Of a DNA stretch of 64,000 nucleotides, positions 54,285 to 63,900 are shown piece after piece. The position numbers and the translations under genes were made by a program. The notes under the pieces are model-generated. The model was not told where the DNA came from and did no database searches. It saw only the letters and a program-made list of their open reading frames with translations. Numbering within the stretch: position 1 is the first letter of the stretch; each line of letters starts with the position of its first letter. Source of the stretch: Paenibacillus sp. J23TS9 (GTDB lineage Bacteria; Bacillota; Bacilli; Paenibacillales; Paenibacillaceae); assembly GCF_018403225.1 (NCBI RefSeq), contig NZ_BOSG01000006.1:186001-250000 (forward strand), read 5' to 3'.

Positions 54285-57200
54285 TTAAAGCAGTCTATAT
54301 AATATTTGTGCAGTTTCTCCTCTTGTTGAGATTTCCTTTGGGCTCAGGTTTGTTCCGTCTCCTGCAATAATCCCGGTTTCAACAAACTGCTTCATCGCAT
54401 CCTTTGCATAATCTGCTGTTTCCCCGGCATCCTTAAAGTTATCAAGACTCGTTCCTTTCATATCGGTTGGCAGCCTATCAAGAGTTCTCAATGCCTGGAA
54501 TAAGATAACAAACATATCTTCCCGGCTGATCGCAGCTTCCGGCTTGAATTTGTTATTCCCTACACCGGATACGAGGCCAAGGCGTTTTGCTGTTCCAAGG
54601 TACCCGGCATAGTATTTGCTGCCCGCATCATCAAAATTGTTCTGGATACTGCTATCCAGCCCTATATCATACGTATTCATTAACATGATAAGGAAGTCGG
54701 CACGAGTTACGCGATTCATAGGAGCAAATCGATCACCGCCCACGCCGGATATCATATTTCTTGCAGCCATGAAGCCGACAGCCTCATTGTACCAGTCTGT
54801 TTCTGCCACATCGCTGAAATTCACTTCATTATATCCGACTGCAAAATATGAAAAACGCGAAGCTGCAAAGTTCACTTTTTCCGTTAACGGATCAAATTTG
54901 CCAATAGCGGTTGTTAGGACTCCTTCACGATCCATACGGTAGACCACAATGGAGTTATGCTTTTCACCGGATTTAGGCGTATATGGTATGCTTATCTGTG
55001 CGCTTCCTTCGCCAAAGCTTGATACTGGGGTACTTCCGGCCTGTAATGTAAAATTATAGACTGGTCTGTCCCCTAGCTTGGCCCTTACGGTCTCGGTCAA
55101 GGAAGCAGGATCAACCTTTTTAGCGCTGATGCTGATATTTTCTGCCTTCACCTGACTACTGATGGAGACAACTGCTTTTTTATCAAAAGTGATCGTCCCC
55201 ATTCCGGTGTCGATTTTCACTTCTGCTTTTGCGGTTTCGGCAATCTTCTTAAAATCATCTGAGGGAATTTGCAATTCAACAGCTTTGGCATCTTCAGCCC
55301 GTTTCACCTTGATTTCAATAACCAATTTTTGTGCGGAGGCTTCAGCCTTTTTAACATTGTCAATCAAGGATGCAATCGTACCGGCTTCAATCTTCGCACT
55401 GGCTGTACCGGTTGCCTTATCGACTGATGCCTGTACTTCAATCGTTATCCTTGCAATATTTCCGTCGTTCGTAACAGGAGGTGTTGGCGTTGGTTTTGGT
55501 ACCAGCGTTGGTGCTGGCGTCGGCGTTGGTGTTGGTACTGGTGTGGCAGGTACTGTTGTACTTCCCCCGCTTGTACTTTTCACCTTAAAATCAACCGATT
55601 TTGCAGCACAATTTCCAGCCAAATCACAGGCTTTGACTGTGATTTTGTGTTGTCCGAGCTCAAGCGTATTCAACGCAATATCATCTAAATCCGTCAGAAT
55701 CTTATCGTCCAGCATAACGGCTGTCTTCGTATGGTCGACTCCGCTCAGTTGATCTGTCACTGTAAACTTCGCCGGTTGAAGAAGACCCGTATTATATTCA
55801 GAGGAGACAACCGAACCAATCCTAATTTCCGGTGCTGTCCAGTCAACCATTGCATTGCTGTCGGCTTGAAAACCTCCTTCTTCCGATGTCGCTGTAATGA
55901 CAGCTTTTCCTTCACCTACTGCTGTCACCCGTCCATTGTCGTCTACCTTAGCAACTTGGGCGTTATCCGTTCCCCATGTGACTTTTTTGTTGGTTGCGTT
56001 ATCCGGAATAACTATGGCCTGCAATGCTATGCTGCTGGAAGAAGGATTAAAGATCACCTCCGGTTTATCAAGCTGAATTCCTGTAACGGGTACCTTATCC
56101 GGAATATACTCCGCAACAAGTTCAGTAAGCGCAATGCAGTCCCAAGTCAAATTTGCAGCCTTAACCTTCAAACGAAGCTTGTGTGCGGTAATCGTCGGAA
56201 AAGTGACTGATTGAGGTTCTCTGGTGCTGTCACTCAGCTGCCATTCAATTTTTGCGTCAGATAGAGCCGTCTTCCACTCGCTTCCATCGTAATACTCCAC
56301 ATCAAAATTTGTAATCCCTTGATCTTTGCCAAAATGCGTGTACAAAGTGAGCTTGTTAAGGGTAATCGGATTATTGCCGTAGTCGATTGTAATGTCACCC
56401 GGGAAGTCGCGATTTTTATCCAGGTTACCAGGTGTTCCCCATGCAGAGTTTATATTGCCGTCGATAATATTTGTAATCGGATTGTCTCCTGTAGGGAAGG
56501 ACGTGGTGACCATGCCCTTGTTTAATTCAGGGTTGTTATATAATTCGATCTCGTTCACAGCAATGGCCCCTGGTTGTACGGCTCCTTCATTGACTTTTAA
56601 CCGCATCTTGGAAAACCTGGTGAGAGGAAATTCCACTGATTTAATCTCATCTTGACCATTGTCCGAATCCCAGTTCAGATGAATGTCTGTCTTGATTGGA
56701 ACCCACCCGGACCCATTGTCATATTCCAAATCGAATTGTGCTATGCCATATGTTTTACCCGATCTTGTATTTAATTTTAATTGATTAGCTGAAACTGCCT
56801 TTCCGCCAAAATCCAGCGTGATATAGTTCGGATAACTTGGCGAAACCTCACTAGACCAAGCCGTATTGTAATGTTTGTCGTTCATGTTTGCCGCCGGTTG
56901 TGAAGATGACGTTGTGAAGGTCGTACTTGCAGTTGCCTGAGGAGCCAGATCATCATTCGGGGTGTCGATAGTTCCGGCCTTAACAACTTCGATCGGATCG
57001 GGCATATCTTCACCGGCTGCAGGCACTTTTCCTTCATATTCATAAGCACCGATATCAGGCGCCTGGTTATACAGCTTATTGCCGAAATAATCCCGACTCC
57101 CGGCATCGCTAATGCGGATACCTGCGCCAATTAAAGGGGAATCTTCATGCAGCTTGTATCCGCCGACCGTGTCCATGCCATTCCCTCCGGTTCCGGGAGC

Positions 57201-58610
57201 GATAAATCCCGGTTCGGCAGTTACCTTATGGGCATCGGATTCGACTGTCGTTTTTCCCCCGTAATAGGCATTGTAGTCGAAGATTTGCCCTGTTAAATTC
57301 CAGCCCTTATCTCCGGCGCTATAGTACGCATTATTGTAGTTTTTAATGTTGCGCGGTTCACCGGATGCCTTTACATAGTAATCACTCATAACCGGATTGC
57401 CGGATGATTGTCCCACATAAACTGTATTATTGTAGTTATAAACATTATCAATCGATCCGCTGTACCGGAAGATGCTTCCTTTGTCATTTTGGCTGATATT
57501 GTACCTGACGATCGTGTTGAGCGTCCAATACGTATCATTGACATACAGCATAAATCCGCCGGCGTTATCATGGCTGTAATTATACTGAACCAATGAACCG
57601 ATGTTTCCTGCGTCTACATCGAAACCATGTCCGTCCTCTTCTCCGTGTACAGATCCAAAGGACTCATTGAACTGAACGAGATTATTGTCCGCATATGCCC
57701 ACCAGATTGAAGCATTTGTTGCCAGGTAGGTAGCTTCTTGTACCGTATTGTGTTCGACAACCGCACCATCCGTCACATTCCATGCGATCCCTCCCGTTGC
57801 CGCTCGGACCACGGAATTATTGGAAACCCTTACATTTGTGGAGGGCGTCCATGGTCCATATGGCTTTTGAACCCAAGGCCACAAATCCCCCATACCATAT
57901 CGCAATATGCAATTGGAACCGATGTAAATGCCATAAGCGTCTACATCCGTCAGAGCATTGCCGTCAATGAGAATATCATCAAAAGCGCTTGGTGTTGTTG
58001 ACCCCACGGAGTCAAATATAATTCCTCCGGAGCGTGTCGTATAGGAACCATCGACATCGTGAATGTTCATATTTTTAATATGAATATGATGTAGTATACC
58101 TGCTTCCTCATTCAAAATATATACGCCGCGACGCTGTCCGCGCTCATTTTGCCAGTTTCTATCAAAGGGAATCGACGAACGATTAGTGACCTCCAGATTA
58201 TTTATTTCCCAATATTCCTGGTTTTTCAAGTAGACGGCTTCCAGTTCAGAGGTCACCCCCGATATTAATGGTTTTTCTTCGGGGTCGTCGGAGCCGTATT
58301 TATCAATTACGATCGGATTTCCTTCTTCTCCAGAACCTTTGGGCCACAGTCTTCCTTCCCATTCCCCATCGGATTTGAACAAAATTTTGTCTCCTGGACT
58401 GAAGGTCGTCTCATTCACTTTATCCAGTGATTTCCAAGGCGAATCAGCGCTCATGCCATCATTATTGTCATCACCCCCAGTGCTGTCAATATAGTAGGTT
58501 GTGCCCGAATCACTTGCACTTGTCGGAGAAACGACAAACCATGAACAGAGCATTGAAAATACCAGGATCATGCAAGCAATTTTTTTGATGCTTTTCCTCA
58601 AAGAAATCAT
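54285..58610 (-). CDS. SLH-anchored beta-helix/discoidin surface protein
   Basis: A 1441-residue cell-surface protein. Signal peptide residues 1-33. About 36-530: right-handed parallel beta-helix as in polysaccharide lyases (TTYYIDSTGGDDNNDG start, many N-rich turns). About 550-850: two F5/8C carbohydrate-binding domains. About 855-945: Big_2 Ig-like domain (VTGIQLDKPEVIFN, WGTDNAQVAKVDDNGRVTAVGEGKAVITAT). Then a further Ig-like domain, a Pro/Thr linker (near 1022-1050), an unassigned region and three SLH repeats (about 1262-1441) that hold it to secondary wall polymer. Its role is probably binding or cleaving plant polysaccharide; catalytic residues could not be fixed. It follows a PrsA-like foldase gene by about 37 bases. 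Confidence 0.9.
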   Translation of the reverse strand: MISLRKSIKKIACMILVFSMLCSWFVVSPTSASDSGTTYYIDSTGGDDNNDGMSADSPWKSLDKVNETTFSPGDKILFKSDGEWEGRLWPKGSGEEGNPIVIDKYGSDDPEEKPLISGVTSELEAVYLKNQEYWEINNLEVTNRSSIPFDRNWQNERGQRRGVYILNEEAGILHHIHIKNMNIHDVDGSYTTRSGGIIFDSVGSTTPSAFDDILIDGNALTDVDAYGIYIGSNCILRYGMGDLWPWVQKPYGPWTPSTNVRVSNNSVVRAATGGIAWNVTDGAVVEHNTVQEATYLATNASIWWAYADNNLVQFNESFGSVHGEEDGHGFDVDAGNIGSLVQYNYSHDNAGGFMLYVNDTYWTLNTIVRYNISQNDKGSIFRYSGSIDNVYNYNNTVYVGQSSGNPVMSDYYVKASGEPRNIKNYNNAYYSAGDKGWNLTGQIFDYNAYYGGKTTVESDAHKVTAEPGFIAPGTGGNGMDTVGGYKLHEDSPLIGAGIRISDAGSRDYFGNKLYNQAPDIGAYEYEGKVPAAGEDMPDPIEVVKAGTIDTPNDDLAPQATASTTFTTSSSQPAANMNDKHYNTAWSSEVSPSYPNYITLDFGGKAVSANQLKLNTRSGKTYGIAQFDLEYDNGSGWVPIKTDIHLNWDSDNGQDEIKSVEFPLTRFSKMRLKVNEGAVQPGAIAVNEIELYNNPELNKGMVTTSFPTGDNPITNIIDGNINSAWGTPGNLDKNRDFPGDITIDYGNNPITLNKLTLYTHFGKDQGITNFDVEYYDGSEWKTALSDAKIEWQLSDSTREPQSVTFPTITAHKLRLKVKAANLTWDCIALTELVAEYIPDKVPVTGIQLDKPEVIFNPSSSSIALQAIVIPDNATNKKVTWGTDNAQVAKVDDNGRVTAVGEGKAVITATSEEGGFQADSNAMVDWTAPEIRIGSVVSSEYNTGLLQPAKFTVTDQLSGVDHTKTAVMLDDKILTDLDDIALNTLELGQHKITVKACDLAGNCAAKSVDFKVKSTSGGSTTVPATPVPTPTPTPAPTLVPKPTPTPPVTNDGNIARITIEVQASVDKATGTASAKIEAGTIASLIDNVKKAEASAQKLVIEIKVKRAEDAKAVELQIPSDDFKKIAETAKAEVKIDTGMGTITFDKKAVVSISSQVKAENISISAKKVDPASLTETVRAKLGDRPVYNFTLQAGSTPVSSFGEGSAQISIPYTPKSGEKHNSIVVYRMDREGVLTTAIGKFDPLTEKVNFAASRFSYFAVGYNEVNFSDVAETDWYNEAVGFMAARNMISGVGGDRFAPMNRVTRADFLIMLMNTYDIGLDSSIQNNFDDAGSKYYAGYLGTAKRLGLVSGVGNNKFKPEAAISREDMFVILFQALRTLDRLPTDMKGTSLDNFKDAGETADYAKDAMKQFVETGIIAGDGTNLSPKEISTRGETAQILYRLL

Positions 58611-58647
58611 TCCCTTCCATTTTTAATTATGTAATGCCATGTTGGCT

Positions 58648-59730
58648 TTACATTTCAAAGTTCCGGTACTTTTCTTCATTCAATACAATCTGTGCTTCGG
58701 ATACCCGTTTTTGAACATAATCCTTATACCTGCTATCCATATAGTCATTAACAACCCTGTCCTTAACGAGATCAAATGGCAGATACGTTGAGCCGGGCTT
58801 GTTATTCTCGAGGCATTTGATGATATAGAAAGAGCCGTTTTCTTCAATTACTCCCCCCACTTCCCCAGGTTGCAGGTTCCGGGCGGCTTGAATGACAGGG
58901 CTTCTGGAGACATGGATATCGTTGTCCATTTGATATTGCTGCTCCGTCACTTGTACTTTTTGTCCCATTTCCCTTGCTGCCTGTTCAAATGACATTCCGG
59001 AAGAAATATCATTTGAAATCGCTTCCATTTCTTTCTTTGCTTCGGCTTTCAGCTGTTCATGGATATTCCGGTTTGAATCAAGAAATGAAAACGATATTTG
59101 CTTCACTTTAATTGACGCAGACGCTTGGTATAACAGGCTTTTATTCGCTTCATAAAACTGTTTCGACTGCTGCTCATCCGGCTTCCAACCATTTTTCTCC
59201 AGATTCTTGGTAACGGCCAATATCGCATTGCTCATCATATTTTCAAAATAGGCATTCTCCGTGTATTGGACAGGTCCGAAAATGACCTTATGATCGTTGA
59301 CTGCTTTTTGCCTTCTGTCATTCTCGATGTTTAAGCTTCTTAGAAAACCTTCGTAGCTGATATCCTTCATTACTCCCTGCTCTTTTGCGATCATTTGCTG
59401 AACCTTCATGCGCACACAATCTTCCAGCGCTTGTTTCTTTAATAACTCCAGCGGAATTTCTCCTCCGTAGGAAGTGCTCCAAAAGGAAGCTGACTGTTGG
59501 GCGTTATATCGATCATGAAAATAGCCAAAGATTTGGGCTTTGTCCGCTTGAACGGCCTTCCGGAATTCATTGATATGAATCGGAGTACCGTTTATTGTTG
59601 CAATATTATAACTGCGGCGACTCAAATCGGGATAGACGGAACCCATCATGACCATGATGCAGATGACAACTAAAGCTGTTATTCCGGCAGTGCACCACCA
59701 CTTATAAACGTTGAATTTACGTGCCGCTAT
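58648..59730 (-). CDS. PrsA/SurA-like peptidyl-prolyl isomerase (membrane-anchored foldase)
   Basis: About 360 residues. An N-terminal hydrophobic segment (KWWCTAGITALVVICIMVM) is followed by the SurA/PrsA N-domain (YNIATINGTPIHINEFRKA) and a parvulin-like domain near the C terminus with weak motifs (LQPGEVGGVIEENGSFYIIK). It folds exported proteins outside the membrane. The first standard start, ATG at 59655, would delete the membrane segment and has no ribosome site. The same frame reads back to an ATA at 59730 directly behind AGGGGGAGAGGGG, after a stop at about 59766. I therefore take ATA (or a mutated ATG) as the start. It is co-transcribed with the SLH surface protein, which is probably its client. 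Confidence 0.75.
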   Translation of the reverse strand: MAARKFNVYKWWCTAGITALVVICIMVMMGSVYPDLSRRSYNIATINGTPIHINEFRKAVQADKAQIFGYFHDRYNAQQSASFWSTSYGGEIPLELLKKQALEDCVRMKVQQMIAKEQGVMKDISYEGFLRSLNIENDRRQKAVNDHKVIFGPVQYTENAYFENMMSNAILAVTKNLEKNGWKPDEQQSKQFYEANKSLLYQASASIKVKQISFSFLDSNRNIHEQLKAEAKKEMEAISNDISSGMSFEQAAREMGQKVQVTEQQYQMDNDIHVSRSPVIQAARNLQPGEVGGVIEENGSFYIIKCLENNKPGSTYLPFDLVKDRVVNDYMDSRYKDYVQKRVSEAQIVLNEEKYRNFEM

Positions 59731-60005
59731 TCCCCTCTCCCCCTCTTTACCAGAATCTTATCGAAATATAATCCCGTTTTAAGCGGATACAGCAAGTTCT
59801 CTCCATTTTGTTTAACCAGATCGTAGCACCTGGTTTTGTGCAAAACAATTTAACGCTTTTTACTTTTCTTTTCTTTTGTTTACTTGTTTGGTATTTAAGA
59901 TCAAATTTATCGAAAAAAACGTACATTTCTATGGGATCATATCCCTTCATTCAGTTCACCGCTTACAGGTTGTCCCCGCCAAAACTTTAGAGTTACTCAA
60001 AGTAA

Positions 60006-60038
60006 AGAGCGTAAGAGCAAAATTTGCTCTTACGCTCT
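60006..60038. terminator. Long perfect palindrome, terminator-like
   Basis: Arms AGAGCGTAAGAGCAAA and TTTGCTCTTACGCTCT pair perfectly over 16 bases with almost no loop. There is little T-run. It probably stops read-through into the foldase gene or works as a cruciform-forming site. Confidence 0.6.
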
Positions 60039-60164
60039 ATGTCTCTTAAGGTTGAAACGGGAAAACGGCCTCTGTCATCCCGCGATCAACCACGTGCAGG
60101 GCTAGAACTAGTTTCCTTGGCAATCTTACTACTAAGCCCTATATGGGGTGCCGATCGATTAGTA

Positions 60165-60275
60165 TCGCTACTCCGCTTTTTCCAATAACGTCTCTGTGGT
60201 GAGCGTAAAGCCCTCGATAACGGCATCTTCATCAACCTCGATCATAATGCAGCGTTTGCCTTGAAAGCTCACCTA
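60165..60275 (-). pseudogene. Detached 3' end of a DUF4317 gene
   Basis: About 110 bases match 61714-61824, the last 35 codons of the DUF4317 gene (…GKRCIMIEVDEDAVIEGF then TLTTETLLEKAE), with a handful of substitutions. The match breaks off sharply after AGCTCACCT. It is a remnant of a former tandem copy, now separated by the PepSY-like gene. Confidence 0.75.
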
Positions 60276-60338
60276 CTTCGGTGTCCTCCACTATCTTGTG
60301 TCGTTTTAACTCGAAATAAGTTAAGGAATCCTTATATT

Positions 60339-61010
60339 TTAGTAACCATTTCTATATTTATCGTCGAAAATCAGAGTAGACTCATTTTCTTTTCCTACTT
60401 TAATTATGAATCCGATAATAATATCTTTATCAACCTCAGGCAGTTCTAGGACGCCACTTACTGAAAGTTCTGAATTAACTGGGATTGTCTTCTTGATTTC
60501 TACTTTGCGTATCTCCCTTTGGATATTAGATTGTTTCTGCGGATCAAAGAAAGGTTCTATCCATTCAATAACATAATCAATATTCCCATTATTTTTAATA
60601 TTAAAGTGATATTCTTCTCCGTCTTGTTCAGTTCCACTGATTTCTAGATCCATACCTGCTTGCGTCAGACCTTTTATTACTGAAATAATTGATCCATCTT
60701 TCTTACTAATATAATACGAGGCGGCAGGTGCATTTTTCACTTGGGGATTATAAGCTGCGTCAATATTAACCTGCCACACCTCAAGGTGCCTGTTTTCTTC
60801 CGGTGAAAAAATGAGTCGCGTATGTGTTTGTGCGTTAAATCGTGTCCAAATCTTTGCATCCTTATAACCATCTTTTTCCGCTTGAGAAAGGGCTGTTTTT
60901 TCAGCTTCTTCTTTTGAAAGGGGTGTACTTTTATTAAAATTTGCAATGAACATACTTACTAAAAGCATTGTTATAATGATCCCAAAACCAAAATAATAAT
61001 ATCTTTTCAT
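60339..61010 (-). CDS. Membrane-anchored PepSY-like hypothetical protein
   Basis: A 223-residue protein with an N-terminal signal-anchor (KRYYYFGFGIIITMLLVSMFIANF). The following 110 residues look like a PepSY domain: LSKEEAEKTALSQAEKDGY, EVWQVNID and YYISKKDGSIISVI. The C-terminal half is a beta-rich extracellular region without known motif. PepSY domains are often peptidase inhibitors outside the membrane. The ATG at 61010 follows GTGGGGA; the frame to 61061 is unsupported. Single gene between pieces of a DUF4317 duplication. Confidence 0.65.
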   Translation of the reverse strand: MKRYYYFGFGIIITMLLVSMFIANFNKSTPLSKEEAEKTALSQAEKDGYKDAKIWTRFNAQTHTRLIFSPEENRHLEVWQVNIDAAYNPQVKNAPAASYYISKKDGSIISVIKGLTQAGMDLEISGTEQDGEEYHFNIKNNGNIDYVIEWIEPFFDPQKQSNIQREIRKVEIKKTIPVNSELSVSGVLELPEVDKDIIIGFIIKVGKENESTLIFDDKYRNGY

Positions 61011-61061
61011 AATATCCCCACTTATAGACCATTTGTCCAAACAAAGACAGGACCATTCCAT

Positions 61062-61588
61062 TTCTCATTTTGCTCATCACAACGGCAAGGTCTTTCAAAA
61101 ATCGAGGTCGAGCTTCAGAGTGCTCCATCATATTTAAGTTCTTTAAATTTAGAAACCTATGAACCCTCCTAATTAAGGCACATCAATTAAGAATTAATGT
61201 GTCATAAATAAATCCTCTTCTAACAAATAACGTCCGAAAGCAGCATTTAGTTACCGCATTTCACTTGAAACCTGAAGAAATAGAAAATAAATAATTAGAC
61301 GCTAAAATTAAAAACTGCCTAGGATTATTTCTCCTGGTTATGGTTTTTTCCTTCACGATTTATTTTATCCGTGGGTCATTTCATCAACTGAACTTTGAAA
61401 CCCTGCGGGCGACCATCAACCTATTCATGAAATTCAATCCAATCACAATCGTCTCCGTACCGCAAGCTTAATCCCCTGCGAAATGAACCGTTATCAATTG
61501 GAGCAGATGGGGTAATCCCTCTCTTCAGACTTATCTCTGTTCACCTACCGAAGAATTTAATTTTCACGGTAGTTGATTTCTGTCATTA
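61062..61588. other. Gene-free interval
   Basis: About 530 bases with no coding frame of note and no repeat recognised, apart from the promoter region of the PepSY-like gene. The terminator of the DUF4317 gene begins at 61589. Confidence 0.5.
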
Positions 61589-61650
61589 CAAAAAAAGCCC
61601 CCCTCACGCTAGACAGGTAAATTCATAAATCCTGTCTTCGTAAGGGGAGC
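61589..61650 (-). terminator. Intrinsic terminator of the DUF4317 gene
   Basis: Stem with GCCCCCCTCACG / CGTAAGGGG outer pairing and GACAGG / CCTGTC inner pairing, followed on the minus strand by seven T residues. Confidence 0.75.
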
Positions 61651-61718
61651 ATCTCCCTAAGCCACCGATGCGACCAATGCAAAATCCAATTTAAAGGCTG
61701 TTAACGCTTGTTTTCGCT

Positions 61719-62909
61719 TCACTCCGCTTTTTCCAATAACGTCTCCGTAGTCAGCGTAAAGCCCTCGATAACAGCATCTTCGTCAACCTCAATCATAATG
61801 CAGCGTTTGCCTTGAAAGCTCACCTGTTTAATATACCTTAAATCCTGTGGACTGATCGTAATCGTGGCTACCTTGGTATCGATCTTGATCGATTTGGACG
61901 TGAATTTCGGGATCACGCTGTTCGCCTTCAGTTCATAGTTCTTATCGTCAACGATAGTCTCAAACGCCCGTTCCACGGCTTCCTTGGTCACATTGTCTAC
62001 CCCGCTTGCGGTCAGCACGCGCTCCACGTCGGTATAATCCAGCTTCGCGGGTTCTTCCTCATCCTGGTGGGATTCAATCACATGATGGATCTCCTCGTAC
62101 ACATGTGCGATCGTGGCCGAGTCCAGCTGTTCACCCGCCACTTCCTTCACGATGTCTTCAAAGATTCCTCTCTCTTCCAGTGCCGTCACAGACCGTTCCG
62201 CATTCAACACCTCTTCGATGAAATGCGGATTCGGATCATTCGATTTCCCCGTAGCATATAGAACCCGGTTCACGTCGGAATAATTGTCCGTCACACTGGG
62301 AAAAAAGAACCCTTGCTCCGGTGTGCTGAGCTTGATGATGGGATCCACAATGATATTATACTTATACTCTCTCTCCACATAGTCGAACAAGAGCGCCTTC
62401 CGCTGCTTCTCCGTAGAGTTCACGCTGCATAGAATGAACGGATGTCCGAACACTTCGTCATTCCCTGTCTCCTCGGCTTCATCATTTCTCGCCTTGGTCG
62501 GCCGGTAATATTGTCCGCGTACGAACGTAATGACCGTATCCCGTTCATACCTCGTGTCGGCCATCATTTTGTCCACGAGCAGCAGCATCAGATCCTGCCA
62601 CTCCTCCGGATCTCCCGTCTGCAGAGCTTGGTGAAGCAGCACGCGCGAAGGGTCTTTCTGATCCTCCGCTTTCTCCTGAAACCTCAGCTCGAACAGCTTA
62701 TGATCCAATTCGCCGGTCAGCAGCTTTTTGAAATTGCCCATGTACAGTTCCTGCTTCTCCCGGTCCACTAACTCAAAGGGATTCCGCTCCCAGTGATAAA
62801 TTTCGTTCGTTTCCTTCATAATGTACACGTTAAGAATATCGTAAATATTCATCAAATGATTATCCAGCTTAAACTGCTTGCGTATGTGCGCGACTTCTTT
62901 CTTGTTCAT
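61719..62909 (-). CDS. DUF4317 family protein
   Basis: A 396-residue soluble protein. The start MNKKEVAHIRKQFKLDNHLM and the blocks IYDILNVYIMKETNEIYHWE and YRPTKARNDEAEE are characteristic of the DUF4317 family common in Firmicutes, whose function is unknown. No enzymatic motif can be seen. Length is full. Start ATG at 62909. A 110-base copy of its 3' end lies at 60165, so the gene was once duplicated. Upstream sits hairpin repeat SR2 and then a conserved hypothetical gene. Confidence 0.8.
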   Translation of the reverse strand: MNKKEVAHIRKQFKLDNHLMNIYDILNVYIMKETNEIYHWERNPFELVDREKQELYMGNFKKLLTGELDHKLFELRFQEKAEDQKDPSRVLLHQALQTGDPEEWQDLMLLLVDKMMADTRYERDTVITFVRGQYYRPTKARNDEAEETGNDEVFGHPFILCSVNSTEKQRKALLFDYVEREYKYNIIVDPIIKLSTPEQGFFFPSVTDNYSDVNRVLYATGKSNDPNPHFIEEVLNAERSVTALEERGIFEDIVKEVAGEQLDSATIAHVYEEIHHVIESHQDEEEPAKLDYTDVERVLTASGVDNVTKEAVERAFETIVDDKNYELKANSVIPKFTSKSIKIDTKVATITISPQDLRYIKQVSFQGKRCIMIEVDEDAVIEGFTLTTETLLEKAE

Positions 62910-62960
62910 GATTCGTTAGACAACTCCTAGAAAGTAAATTGGCTTTATAAGTATAAACGA

Positions 62961-63083
62961 TATAAAAACCCTTCGCTAGATAAATTGAACTAAAGAAAGG
63001 GTAGGCAATCCGCCTGTATTCCATATGGAACATAGGCGAAGCCATGTGAAACTTTAGTTCATTTTATAATAGAAGGGTTTCAT
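62961..63083 (+). repeat. Hairpin repeat SR2, well-paired copy
   Basis: A nested palindrome: AAACCCTTC / GAAGGGTTT outer, TGAACTAAAG (62986-62995) / CTTTAGTTCA (63052-63061) middle, and CGCCTGTATTCCATATGGAACATAGGCG (63011-63038; quoted as its two halves CGCCTGTATTCCAT and ATGGAACATAGGCG) at the centre. It lies between two minus-strand genes. Its ends (TGAACTAAAG and CTTTAGTTCATTTTATA) resemble those of SR1 copy 1. Confidence 0.75.
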
Positions 63084-63087
63084 ATTC

Positions 63088-63657
63088 TCAACATGTACTA
63101 CGCCGCAGTTCATAAAAATACTGCACGCTGGGATGCTTTAACTTCATCTTCACGGACATGTTTAAAATTCGTTTTTTTCCGATTCGTCTGTCCACCAAAG
63201 CCAGAATATTCAATAAGATATCATCGCTCTCGATGCTTTCTTCTATAGAAGTAGCTAAAAACTTAGTAGCTGTAGCCACAAAATTAGATTTGCTTAATGA
63301 AGCCTGTGCCGTCAATAGCTCCTTTGCATATCCTGATATTTTTCTGTTTCTTGCAATGATTTTTAGACGATCCTCCGGAACAGTCCCTTTGGTGTCCTTT
63401 CTGACCGCTTCCATTTCTTCATCGCTGATCGGAATTTGAATATCAGGGTCATTCTTAATCTCCAGCTCCGCCCCATACCATCTGATTGAACTGGTTCGAT
63501 CACTCATCCGGAGTACATCCTTTTTATCTACCGAAATATAACAAAGCCCTGCTTTATCAGGTAAATAACGATACCCCGTTGCACGGTATTCAACCCTTCC
63601 ATCTAACGCAGGACAGAGAAAACTCTCCAGCTGCTGCTTTAATTTACTCCAGGACAT
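63088..63657 (-). CDS. Conserved hypothetical protein (SF0329-like)
   Basis: A 189-residue cytosolic protein starting MSWSKLKQQLESFLCPAL, with GRVEYRATGYRYLPDKAGLCYI and the helical block DRRIGKKRILNMSVKMKLKHP. From memory this resembles the SF0329-type conserved proteins of Firmicutes, whose function is unknown. It starts with an ATG behind a GGAGGGAGG site at 63657. Downstream is hairpin repeat SR2. Confidence 0.6.
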   Translation of the reverse strand: MSWSKLKQQLESFLCPALDGRVEYRATGYRYLPDKAGLCYISVDKKDVLRMSDRTSSIRWYGAELEIKNDPDIQIPISDEEMEAVRKDTKGTVPEDRLKIIARNRKISGYAKELLTAQASLSKSNFVATATKFLATSIEESIESDDILLNILALVDRRIGKKRILNMSVKMKLKHPSVQYFYELRRSTC

Positions 63658-63900
63658 GGTTCCTCCCTCCTATATCCTCAGACCCTGCATATGCGCATTT
63701 GCGGCTGTCAGGCTTTCTTTTATTGTAAAATAATAGCTCGTATCATTGCGCCTCTGTTCAGTATGAATAAACGCCTGCTAAAAAACAACCCACAAAGTCT
63801 GCATGGGCTAGCCTTAGGGACTCCTTGCCCCTTCGATTATGTAATAGGAGTACATGGTCCTCAGTCTGAAATATCAATGCCGTTAATCTCCCTTTACTTC
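63658..63900. other. Short gene-free interval
   Basis: About 240 bases with only the promoter region of the SF0329-like gene; no terminator with a clear T-run was found for the partial XRE gene. Confidence 0.4.

Larger units (their letters stand above)
59767..60338. other. Interval with a palindrome and a detached DUF4317 fragment
   Basis: No intact gene. It contains a perfect palindrome (60006-60038) and a partial copy of the DUF4317 gene end (about 60165-60275). The 67-codon frame at 59747-59950 has no supporting signal. Confidence 0.6.

Noticed and set aside
59747..59950. 67-codon basic minus-strand frame
   Set aside because: No ribosome site or recognisable domain; it ends in the ribosome-site region of the foldase gene.
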